Of a stretch of DNA of 64,000 bases, positions 51,242 through 59,530 are shown piece by piece. Position numbers and translations under genes: made by a program. The stretch's first letter is position 1; every line of letters starts with the position of its first letter. The DNA lies in contig NZ_JACLZF010000001.1 of NCBI RefSeq assembly GCF_014243345.1, positions 992,001 through 1,056,000 of the forward strand, given 5' to 3'. The notes below the pieces were generated by a model. It saw only the letters and a list, made by a program, of their open reading frames with translations. It had not been told where the DNA came from and searched no databases. The stretch comes from Robiginitalea sp. SC105. GTDB lineage: Bacteria; Bacteroidota; Bacteroidia; Flavobacteriales; Flavobacteriaceae.

Positions 51242-51327
51242 GGCTTATAACTACGGATAAAGGATATAAGGGAAAAACAGTATCTTTAATAGGCTTACTA
51301 AAGGGTGACTTATAAGCGATTGGCTTA
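51242..51327. repeat. GGCTTA direct repeats in the promoter region of the cyclase gene
   Basis: GGCTTA occurs at 51242, 51292 and 51322, with spacings of 50 and 30 bp (about whole helical turns), in an AT-rich divergent region. GCTTATAA and TTATAAGC near 51243 and 51309 are inverted copies of one another. This could be a regulator array, but the motif is short. Confidence 0.3.
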
Positions 51328-51353
51328 CCAACACTTCCAATTAAGATCAAAAA

Positions 51354-53591
51354 ATGGGAGATAACCAAAGACTAAGCACGATTGTCTTCGGCGACATTAA
51401 GGGGTATACGGCCCTGATGCAGGATGACGAGGCAAACGCCATGGCACTTCTCGGGATTTTCAAGGAACAACTGGAAGAATGTGTTCCAACCTATGGGGGA
51501 AAGATCGTCCAGTACTTCGGGGATGCCTGCCTGCTCTCGTTTGAAAGCACCAGCCAGGCGGTGCGGTGTACCCTGAAACTTCAGCCCGTATTCAGTAAAA
51601 AACAAGTACCTGTAAGGTTCGGCATCCACCTGGGCGAGGTGATTTTTACCGAAGACAATGTTTTCGGCGACGGGGTCAATGTGGCTTCCCGCATTGAATC
51701 CATGGGTGTTGCCGGGGGCATCCTGGTTTCCAAATCCGTAAGGGACCAGATTATCAATAAACCAGAATTCTCTCTCAAACCGATGGGCTCCTTCGACTTC
51801 AAGAACGTGGAGGAACCGCTCGAGGTCTTTGCCCTGACAAACGAAGGGATCGTTGTGCCCCGGCGGGAGGATCTTCAAGGCAAGTTCAAGCCTCCTAAAC
51901 GCCGCCTCATCCGGCGGGAGGTGTTGCTGGCAGTAGCTGCCCTGCTGGTAGCGGTTTCCGGGATCTGGTTTTTGCGCCCCGACAGTCCCTCCCTGACCGA
52001 GGAGCAGCGCAACAGTTACCTGGCCATTCTCCCGTTTGAAAACGAAACCAACCAGGCCGGCCTTGACGGTTTTGGTCCCATGGTTTCCGGCTGGCTTACC
52101 TCGGAGCTGATGGAAACGGGAGAGGTGAAGATCGTGGGGGCCGATAAGCTGAAGGAGGTAGTGTCAGAGGCCGGAATTGCTCCCCCTGATATCGCAGCGC
52201 TTTTTGCCGAAAGCGGCATCGGGATACTGATCATCGGGAAATACTATATCCAGGATAACCAGCTCTTTGTGCAGGCAAACATCATGGATACCCAGACGGG
52301 CCTCATCGTGCACGCCCCCAGACCGATTATCCGCCCTCAAACACAAAAAAGTGATATCCTGGAAGAACTGTCTGAGGAAATTCTCGGATATTGGGAGGTT
52401 CGGGACCTGTCCCGGTTCCGGCAAAACCCGCCCCGTTTTGAAGCGTATCAGGAATATCAGGAGGGTCTGGAGGATTTTAATCAGGGACATAAGACAGGCG
52501 ACGACAAATATTTTGCGATGTCGGAAGTGCATTTTCTGAAGGCCTTTGAATTGGATACCACCTTCCGGACCCCGCTGCTGAAACTCCATGTTGCTTATCA
52601 CAACATGGGGCGTTACGGCGAAAAAGATTCCTTGTTTACTGTACTCGGGGAACTGAAGAGCCAAATGACCACCTGGGAGCGGAAAAACTATGAATTCGAA
52701 TGGGAAAGGAATTATGGTGAGAATCTTGAGGCGGCACGAATAGCCGAAGAAATGTTCGAGATGGACCCGAGCGACGAAGTTTCATTTTCCAGGGCCATGG
52801 GGCAATATGTAAGAGCCAATTATCCCAGCAGGGCGCTTCAACTCCGAAATAAATGGGATTCCTTATACATCGGGCAGGCAGGCGATCAGTTACATTTTAG
52901 TGACGGGAGGGATGTACCGCTATATATGCTCAAGGAATTCGATTCCATTTATACCATGTATCAAAAGGACCTTCAAATCGTCAACGATCCCTGGAAAAAC
53001 AGAATGTATGCCCAGGTACTGATTCAGACCGGTCGCTACGGGGAATTGCCGGAACGGATCCTGGCGGCCCCGGAACGAGGTCCGGTGGGAAAGCCTGCCC
53101 TTCTGTACCGGATTTGCAATACACTTATGCTTAAAGGGAAAGACAGCCTCGCCCGTATCTATGGAGGTCAGCTAAAGGATTTTGCCCTGGCCAACCGGGA
53201 TAAAACTAATTATCTGCAATGGCTGGGAACAGCCGAGATGTTCATGGGAAACCATGAAGCAGCGGCACGGCATTTGGAATCTTACCGGGAAATTGATGAT
53301 GATTCCGATATAATGGCGGATCTAATCCCCTGTTATGCCCGTATGGGAGCAACCGGAAAGATCGACAATTTGATTGAACATTACTGGGGTCCACGAATTA
53401 ATGGTTTTTCTGCCTACTTACGCGCACTGGCCGAAACCATCCGGGGCAACCCCGACCAGGCACTTGAATATTTGGCAACTTCAATCCGGGAGGGATATGG
53501 TTTTGACGCATGGAGTTACGCCTATGATTACCATTTCAGGCCCCTGTTCGACGACCCCAGGTTCCAGCAGCTGGTGCGCCCCAAAGGCTAA
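51354..53591 (+). CDS. Membrane-anchored class III nucleotide cyclase with TolB-like and TPR regions
   Basis: A 745-residue protein. Cytoplasmic class III cyclase domain (residues 5-165): metal Asp14 in VFGDIKGYT, Asp57 in QYFGDACLLSF, and transition-state Asn109/Arg113 in GDGVNVASR. One transmembrane helix follows (about 188-207, EVLLAVAALLVAVSGIWFL). The periplasmic part begins with a TolB-N-like domain (YLAILPFENETNQAGLDGFG, then IGILIIGKYYI) and continues into TPR-like helices to FRPLFDDPRFQQLV. The catalytic metal and ribose residues are intact. However, the two purine-specifying positions read Gln53 and Asn102 instead of Lys and Asp, by spacing from known enzymes, so the product nucleotide is open. 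SusC and SusD follow 140 bp downstream. Confidence 0.88.
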   Translation: MGDNQRLSTIVFGDIKGYTALMQDDEANAMALLGIFKEQLEECVPTYGGKIVQYFGDACLLSFESTSQAVRCTLKLQPVFSKKQVPVRFGIHLGEVIFTEDNVFGDGVNVASRIESMGVAGGILVSKSVRDQIINKPEFSLKPMGSFDFKNVEEPLEVFALTNEGIVVPRREDLQGKFKPPKRRLIRREVLLAVAALLVAVSGIWFLRPDSPSLTEEQRNSYLAILPFENETNQAGLDGFGPMVSGWLTSELMETGEVKIVGADKLKEVVSEAGIAPPDIAALFAESGIGILIIGKYYIQDNQLFVQANIMDTQTGLIVHAPRPIIRPQTQKSDILEELSEEILGYWEVRDLSRFRQNPPRFEAYQEYQEGLEDFNQGHKTGDDKYFAMSEVHFLKAFELDTTFRTPLLKLHVAYHNMGRYGEKDSLFTVLGELKSQMTTWERKNYEFEWERNYGENLEAARIAEEMFEMDPSDEVSFSRAMGQYVRANYPSRALQLRNKWDSLYIGQAGDQLHFSDGRDVPLYMLKEFDSIYTMYQKDLQIVNDPWKNRMYAQVLIQTGRYGELPERILAAPERGPVGKPALLYRICNTLMLKGKDSLARIYGGQLKDFALANRDKTNYLQWLGTAEMFMGNHEAAARHLESYREIDDDSDIMADLIPCYARMGATGKIDNLIEHYWGPRINGFSAYLRALAETIRGNPDQALEYLATSIREGYGFDAWSYAYDYHFRPLFDDPRFQQLVRPKG

Positions 53592-53772
53592 GTATTTTTT
53601 GTTTAAATTTAAGTCAGTTCTCCCCACTAAGCTCAACCCCCTGGTCCCAGTCACCGATAGGTAACGGTGGGGCCTGGAAGGAATACTAAATCAACCAACA
53701 GTAATTGGCATTGGCCTTTACTGACCATAACCAATTGCCATAAAGACCATTCTGACAAATTTTGCCGTAGCC

Positions 53773-56754
53773 GTGCTGATCTTTTCAGGTTCATCTGTAT
53801 GGACTCAGGAAAAGATCATTACAGGACAGGTACGGGATAATTTCAACCAGCCATTGCCGGGTGCCAATGTGGTTGTGCAGGGCACTGGCCGGGGGACGAT
53901 AACGAATTTCGATGGGGATTATCAGATACAGGCAGCAGAGGGGGAAACCCTCGTATTCAGTTACGTGGGATTTAATTCAAGGCAAATCCAGGTGGCAGTG
54001 GCAACCACGTTAAACGTAACCTTGCTGCCCGGTTATAATCTTGACGAAGTCCTTTTGATTGGCTATGGAACGGCCACCCGCGCCCAGCTTACAGACAATA
54101 TTGCCGTAATCAATTCGGATCAAATCGAAGAAATACCCGTCACTTCCCTGCAGGGAACCTTGGCCGGGAAGGCTGCCGGCGTGCAGATCGAACAGATTGG
54201 GGGAAGGGCTGAGAGTGGCTTCAGGATTCGCGTGCGGGGTGGTGCCACCATTTCAGGCAGCCAGGAACCACTCTATGTCCTGGACGGCATCCCCCTGCAA
54301 AAGGCTGATTTCAGCATCGAAGATTCGGCTTCCCCCATCAATGACCTTATTGCGTTGAACCCGGCTGACATCGAGTCTGTGGAGATTTTGAAAGATGCTT
54401 CTGCGGCGGCCATCTACGGGTCCCGGGCAACCAATGGCGTAGTGCTTATTAACACAAAGAGCGGCAGAAAAGGGGAGACTAGGTTTTCGCTTCAGACCGC
54501 TTACGGCTGGAGTGAGCCCACCAGTAAGCTCGATTGGCTGAACACCAAGGAATACGTGGAGCTGTATACGGAAGCTGCCCTGAATTCAGGATGGACGGAA
54601 GCCGAAATTGCTGCGTTCTTTAACAGCTACGCGAGGGATGAGGCCGACTGGAGGGAAGGAAGGGTCGATACGGACTGGGAGGACCTGGCCAGTGTATCCG
54701 GGAGTATTTACGACCTGAATTTCAGTGCGGCCGGAGGTGGCGACAAAACCACTTTTTACCTTTCGACAGGCTACAATAATACGCAGGGTATTGTGTTGGG
54801 AAATGCCATGGAACGCTACTCGCTAAGGGCCCGGATCGAGCACCAGGCGAAAGATTGGCTTACCCTGGGGGTAATTTCGAACCTCAGCAAAACACAGCTT
54901 TCCAGAGTCGAAAATGATCGCTTTTTCGGCAATCCCTATACCATGGTTTCACAAATCCCTTTCAGTCGTCCCTACGAAGAGGACGGGGTTACCCCGAATA
55001 CAAATACCCTTGTCTACAATGCCCTGATGGATCAGTACAACGGGGAGTTTGAGACGAATATCTGGCGTGGTTTTGCCAAACTCCACTTAGAGGCTTATTT
55101 GGCCAGAAACCTGAATTTCCGTTCCGAATTCGGCTATGATTATACGGACCAGTTGGAGGAACGTTTTTGGGGAAGCCTTTCCCAGGCGGCAGCAGTGGAT
55201 GGTTTCGGAGACGCCCTGGACGTTAAGGAGGAGAAGTACGTCCTGAACAATTATTTCGGCTATCGCTTTGATACGGAGGATTGGGATTTCGATGCCACCC
55301 TGGGTATGTCCTACGAGGAACTCCTGGTAAAGGGCCTCTATCTGGAGGGCCAGAACTTTCCTTCGGATCAACTTCGGAAACTGGACAGCGCCGGCGAAAT
55401 AACAGGGGGTTATTCCAGCGAATGGCGGGCCAGCCTGGTGTCCTATTTTGCAAGGTTCAGCGCTACCTTACTAAACCGGTGGCTGTTTAAGGCCAGCCTG
55501 CGAATGGATGGATCTTCCCGCTTCGGGATGGATTCGCAATACGGAACCTTTCCGGCCGCTTCCCTGGGTTGGATAGCTTCCAATGAACCCTTTTTAAGGG
55601 ATAGCAGGACGCTTTCCAACCTTAAATTGCGAGTGAGTTGGGGAATTACGGGCAATTCCAATACCAACCCTTTTGCCAGTAAAACGCAATTCGGTATCCG
55701 GACTTACAACCAGGAGCCGGGATTCGTGCTGGACCGGTTGGGAGATCCAGCCCTGAGCTGGGAGGAGACTTCCCAATATAATTTTGGGGCGGACTTCGGG
55801 CTCTTCGGAAATCGCCTGAACACCTCGCTGGACTATTACGTCAAATCCACCCGGGATCTGTTGTTTTCTACCCCTATCCCGGTTACCAATGGATGGTTCG
55901 AAACTGAGCGGAACACGGGAAAGATTCGCAATTCGGGTTTGGAGTGGACACTGGATAGTCAGAACATCATATCCGAAAATTTCACCTGGAATACCTCGTT
56001 CAACCTGGCCTTTAACCGCAACCGGGTCATTGCGCTTCCCAATGGTGCAGACATCACAAATATTTTGAGGCTGGTCAGGGAAGGAGAAGCTCTGGCCTCC
56101 TTCTATATGGTGGAATATGCAGGGGTGGATCCGGATAATGGGAATGCGCTGTTCTACCGGAACACGGTGCTCCCGGATGGCAGTCTGGACCGTTCCACCA
56201 CCACAAACTGGAATGAGGCCAACCGCAGGGTTGTGGGCAACCCTTTTCCGGATGTGTTCGGCGGGATGACCCATAACCTTCGTTTCGGGGGAATTGACTT
56301 TTCTTTCACCCTTCAGGGTCAGTGGGGCGCGCAGATTTATAATCCACCTGGTAAATGGCAATCCTCAAATGCCAATGTTTTCAACAATCAAACCAGGGAC
56401 CAGCTGAATCGCTGGCAGCAGCCCGGAGACATTACCAATGTTCCCCAGGCCCGGCTTTTCGGGGGGAATGGCAACCAGGAATCCACCCGCTATTTGCAAG
56501 ACGCCGATTTTATACGGTTGCGCAATGCGACCCTGGGGTATACCCTGCCGGCAAGCGTTGCGGAAAAGGCAGGAATGGACCGCGTCCGGGTATATCTGAC
56601 CGGGGTAAACCTGCTGACCTTTACGGACTTTACGGGCCGGGACCCGGAATCCACGGCGGATTTCCTTCAAGGCGCTTCGTTACTTACTGGTGCAACTTAT
56701 AATTCGCCCCCCCCTGCAAGGACCATCACATTAGGCTTTAATATCGATTTTTAA
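53773..56754 (+). CDS. SusC/RagA-family TonB-dependent outer-membrane transporter
   Basis: Imports a glycan or peptide across the outer membrane with the SusD-like lipoprotein. An N-terminal carboxypeptidase-D-like domain (ITGQVRDNFNQPLPGANVVV) is followed by the TonB-box-type EVLLIGYGTATRAQLT, a plug domain (RIRVRGGATISGSQEPLYVLDGIPL, DASAAAIYGSRATNGVVLI) and the beta-barrel ending in TITLGFNIDF, with terminal Phe. GTG at 53773 is the only canonical start, but it cuts off a normal signal peptide. Further upstream in frame, IKTILTNFAVAVLIFSG is a good signal that would begin at ATA 53740 or ATT 53734. The native start is therefore uncertain. SusD follows 9 bp downstream. Confidence 0.93.
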   Translation: MLIFSGSSVWTQEKIITGQVRDNFNQPLPGANVVVQGTGRGTITNFDGDYQIQAAEGETLVFSYVGFNSRQIQVAVATTLNVTLLPGYNLDEVLLIGYGTATRAQLTDNIAVINSDQIEEIPVTSLQGTLAGKAAGVQIEQIGGRAESGFRIRVRGGATISGSQEPLYVLDGIPLQKADFSIEDSASPINDLIALNPADIESVEILKDASAAAIYGSRATNGVVLINTKSGRKGETRFSLQTAYGWSEPTSKLDWLNTKEYVELYTEAALNSGWTEAEIAAFFNSYARDEADWREGRVDTDWEDLASVSGSIYDLNFSAAGGGDKTTFYLSTGYNNTQGIVLGNAMERYSLRARIEHQAKDWLTLGVISNLSKTQLSRVENDRFFGNPYTMVSQIPFSRPYEEDGVTPNTNTLVYNALMDQYNGEFETNIWRGFAKLHLEAYLARNLNFRSEFGYDYTDQLEERFWGSLSQAAAVDGFGDALDVKEEKYVLNNYFGYRFDTEDWDFDATLGMSYEELLVKGLYLEGQNFPSDQLRKLDSAGEITGGYSSEWRASLVSYFARFSATLLNRWLFKASLRMDGSSRFGMDSQYGTFPAASLGWIASNEPFLRDSRTLSNLKLRVSWGITGNSNTNPFASKTQFGIRTYNQEPGFVLDRLGDPALSWEETSQYNFGADFGLFGNRLNTSLDYYVKSTRDLLFSTPIPVTNGWFETERNTGKIRNSGLEWTLDSQNIISENFTWNTSFNLAFNRNRVIALPNGADITNILRLVREGEALASFYMVEYAGVDPDNGNALFYRNTVLPDGSLDRSTTTNWNEANRRVVGNPFPDVFGGMTHNLRFGGIDFSFTLQGQWGAQIYNPPGKWQSSNANVFNNQTRDQLNRWQQPGDITNVPQARLFGGNGNQESTRYLQDADFIRLRNATLGYTLPASVAEKAGMDRVRVYLTGVNLLTFTDFTGRDPESTADFLQGASLLTGATYNSPPPARTITLGFNIDF

Positions 56755-56763
56755 GACGTTGAT

Positions 56764-58104
56764 ATGAAAATAAATCCGGTCTATATCTTTCTGTTTTTGT
56801 TTTTACTGGCCTGTAACGACAATCTGGATTTGGAACCCACGGATTCCCTGACTCCCGACGAACTGCTGTCCGACCCGGCCAACCTGGATAAACTGCTTTT
56901 GGGAGCATACGCCTATGCAGATGATGAACTCGCAGGAGGTTTCCAAACCGCGACAGAATTATTGGCCGATGAGGGCAACCTTGCCTATCAGGGTATTATT
57001 ACGCCGCTCCAGGCGTTTCAAAGAAAGGAAATTAATGTGGACAATTCCTTTGTTTACGAATTCTGGAGTACGGCGTATATCGCAATCAACCTCTGCAATA
57101 TTGTACTGGAAAGTCTGGATTTGGAAGAGGACCCTGTGAAAAGGGCATTTTTTGAAGGTGAGGCCAAATTCCTCAGGGGCTTATTATATTTTGAACTGGC
57201 CCGGAATTATGCGCTTCCATATGAACCGGGCGACCGCAATACCCAGCCCGGAGTTCCTCTGGTATTCAATGGGGTAACAGACCTAAGCGAATTGGAGTTT
57301 CCAGGCCGTAATCCCTTGGAGGAAGTTTATACGCAGGCCATCTCTGACCTGCAGGACGCTTATGAGCTCCTGCCTTCCAAAAATGGCTTTCGGGCAGATC
57401 GCTATACGGCCAGGGCCCTGCTGGCCCGGGTGTATCTGCAGCAGGCGAATTTCGAATCGGCCCGGGATGCCGCGCACGATGTGCTGGTGAACAGTGAACA
57501 TGAACTGGCACCCAACCTGGCCGCAGCGTTTAACAATGAATCAGCGGGGGTTGAAGATATTTTAGCATGGCAGGTTACTCCCCAGGACGGGTATAATGGG
57601 TTTAATTTCTTCTGGGCGTCCAGTGATTTTGGAGGGCTTGCTCCTTCGGGTATCCTGGCCGTAGCAGATCCTTTTCTGGATCTTTTCAGTGGCCCGGATG
57701 ATCGCGCATCTTTTTTTTATGAAAAGACAGGAAACCGGCTTTCCGCCAAGTGGCAGGCTCTATTTGCCAATGTGCCGTATATCCGGGTAGCCGAAATGCA
57801 CTTGATCCGGTCCGAAGGAAATTTCCGTGAAGGTACGAGTCTGGGGCTGCCCCCCGAAGAGGAGATTAATATCCTCCGGGCGCGGTCCAATGCCGCGCCT
57901 TTAAGCGCGCTTACCCTCCAGGATATAGTGGATGAACGACGGAGGGAACTCGCCTTCGAAGGCCACCGTATACACGACGCTAAACGACTGAAGGAAGACA
58001 TTGACGGTATTCCCTACAATGCGGATCGGCTCGTGATGCCTATTCCACAGTCAGAAATAGATGCAAATCCTAACCTTGAGCAAAATCCGGGATATGGCAA
58101 TTAA
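56764..58104 (+). CDS. SusD/RagB-family nutrient-binding lipoprotein
   Basis: A 446-residue outer-membrane lipoprotein (lipobox FLFLLAC; Cys17) that caps the SusC barrel and binds substrate. LDLEPTDSLTPDELLSDPANLDKLLLGAYAY is the usual first helix, then EFWSTAYIAINLCNIVLESL (TPR-like helices), AKFLRGLLYFELARNYALPYE, the TARALLARVYLQQANFESARDAA helices and a C-terminal IVDERRRELAFEGHRIHDAKR. This short form lacks long insertions, so the ligand may be small. Its gene is 9 bp behind susC. No glycoside hydrolases are in the vicinity, so the substrate is not deduced. Confidence 0.93.
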   Translation: MKINPVYIFLFLFLLACNDNLDLEPTDSLTPDELLSDPANLDKLLLGAYAYADDELAGGFQTATELLADEGNLAYQGIITPLQAFQRKEINVDNSFVYEFWSTAYIAINLCNIVLESLDLEEDPVKRAFFEGEAKFLRGLLYFELARNYALPYEPGDRNTQPGVPLVFNGVTDLSELEFPGRNPLEEVYTQAISDLQDAYELLPSKNGFRADRYTARALLARVYLQQANFESARDAAHDVLVNSEHELAPNLAAAFNNESAGVEDILAWQVTPQDGYNGFNFFWASSDFGGLAPSGILAVADPFLDLFSGPDDRASFFYEKTGNRLSAKWQALFANVPYIRVAEMHLIRSEGNFREGTSLGLPPEEEINILRARSNAAPLSALTLQDIVDERRRELAFEGHRIHDAKRLKEDIDGIPYNADRLVMPIPQSEIDANPNLEQNPGYGN

Positions 58105-58318
58105 CACTTGTACACCCATGTTTTAACCTAACCCCGATATTCGGCTTTCCCAATCAAGAATATCCCATACACTGTATATCAGTCCTTGAGCTTTACACGG
58201 GCTTTTAGTTATCTGCAAACAAAAAACCATATAAACTATAAAAAAGCAGGAGAAGGTATTTCATGGATCTAATTTTACGTGCCGTTAACGTATGGATTAA
58301 ATAGGCTTCAATGCATTA

Positions 58319-59047
58319 TTATCCTTTTATGACCAGATCAATGAATGATCTAAAAGCAGAGGAGCGTCCTATAGGTTCTAATAGGAAATTGAAAAAGTTA
58401 ACCGCCAAAGCCAGAATGGTAGCAGGGTGTTTCAGCTTTTTATATTTCCAGGCAGCTATTACTATTAAAATTATAATAAAGACACTTGTAAAATGAAATG
58501 GGGGCATGGCCGTGGGTTCGTCTATAAATCCACCCGGCCCATACCAGGCTATGAGGATTCCCCGGCTAAGTGCGGGCCAGATTATAAGGAAAACGGTAGA
58601 AATCATCCACCATGCATGATCTTCGAGTGATTTCCTGTGTATTATACCTTGTATTATCGCAAATAGGAAAGACAGCATCATGACAGTTTCGATTGCGATT
58701 ACCCCGTAGAAAAACCACGGTTCGAAAGGACCAAACTGATCTGGAAATTGAGCGACAGTTTCGGCGAGCAAAATATTACGATGGTTCATGCTAAGCGCGG
58801 TGAACACTACGCCACCTGCAAGCAGGAATCCTATCATTCCGTTGGTCCTGTGTTTGTCCAAATATCCGTGAGTTGCCAAATAAGGTTGAACAATTAAGTA
58901 GAGATACCAGAATGTTCCTGTCCAGTAATGCACATGGACAGACCATGCCTTATTCGAAAAATCTCCCCAATAGTTCATAAATATGCCCAATTGCATAATA
59001 AGCATGGGAAGAATCATCCACAGATGTATTTGCCTATATTTTTCCAT
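58319..59047 (-). CDS. Multi-pass membrane protein, hypothetical
   Basis: A 242-residue protein with seven likely helices: HLWMILPMLIMQLGIFMNYW, YWTGTFWYLYLIVQPYLATHGYLDKHR, GMIGFLLAGGVVFTALSMNH, VIAIETVMMLSFLFAIIQGIIHRK, HAWWMISTVFLIIWPALSRGIL and FTSVFIIILIVIAAWKYK. Buried His residues resemble the 40535 protein. The start is the ATG of MEKYRQIHLW at 59047. I do not recognise the family. It ends 214 bp from the end of susD, on the opposite strand. Confidence 0.68.
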   Translation of the reverse strand: MEKYRQIHLWMILPMLIMQLGIFMNYWGDFSNKAWSVHVHYWTGTFWYLYLIVQPYLATHGYLDKHRTNGMIGFLLAGGVVFTALSMNHRNILLAETVAQFPDQFGPFEPWFFYGVIAIETVMMLSFLFAIIQGIIHRKSLEDHAWWMISTVFLIIWPALSRGILIAWYGPGGFIDEPTAMPPFHFTSVFIIILIVIAAWKYKKLKHPATILALAVNFFNFLLEPIGRSSAFRSFIDLVIKG

Positions 59048-59530
59048 AATTATCAAGGTTTGACCATGCTAATTCAAAAATCAGGTTATTCAATAACCGA
59101 TGTGCCTAAACAGTGCGCGAAATTAAATTTGAACCCGGCTTTTGAATTGATTATGAGGACAACTATTAGATAGGGATTTTTATTTGTAAATCAGGATATG
59201 GAAATTTAAAATCTTATCCTTAATGTAAGAAAATATGCTGATTTTACTGGGAACGTCTTATTTGTCTATTGATATCGTTCCTTTTTCTGGATGGCACCAA
59301 TGAAGAATTTGCAGGGATTTTCAATTCAAAAAGGACAATGCTAAAACGTCAAAACTCCCGGTAAATACTGAGGGTTTCATCTTGCGTTCTGGACGGGAGG
59401 TAAACCATTAGGCTTCTATACAACGATAGCTACTGGTATGACAGTAATGGTAAGATGATTGAATTATAGTGTATGTGAATACACATAGGGAAACGTGTGT
59501 ACGTAGTACCTGATTAGTGACCTGTTAGGA
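59048..59530. other. Intergenic region with copy A of a 139-bp repeat
   Basis: About 480 bp without a supported gene. The first 340 bp are AT-rich and show no tRNA-like or terminator structure I can support. The last 139 bp (59388-59526) match the repeat copy at 63089-63227. It abuts the stop codon of the sigma54 activator gene. Confidence 0.6.
59388..59526 (+). repeat. 139-bp diverged direct repeat, copy A
   Basis: Ungapped alignment with 63089-63227 gives 106 identical positions out of 139 (about 76 %) by my hand count. The best-kept blocks are GTAAGATGATTGAATTAT and GGAAACGT, with CGTACC later. It ends 5 bp before the activator stop codon. It codes for nothing recognisable. Confidence 0.75.
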
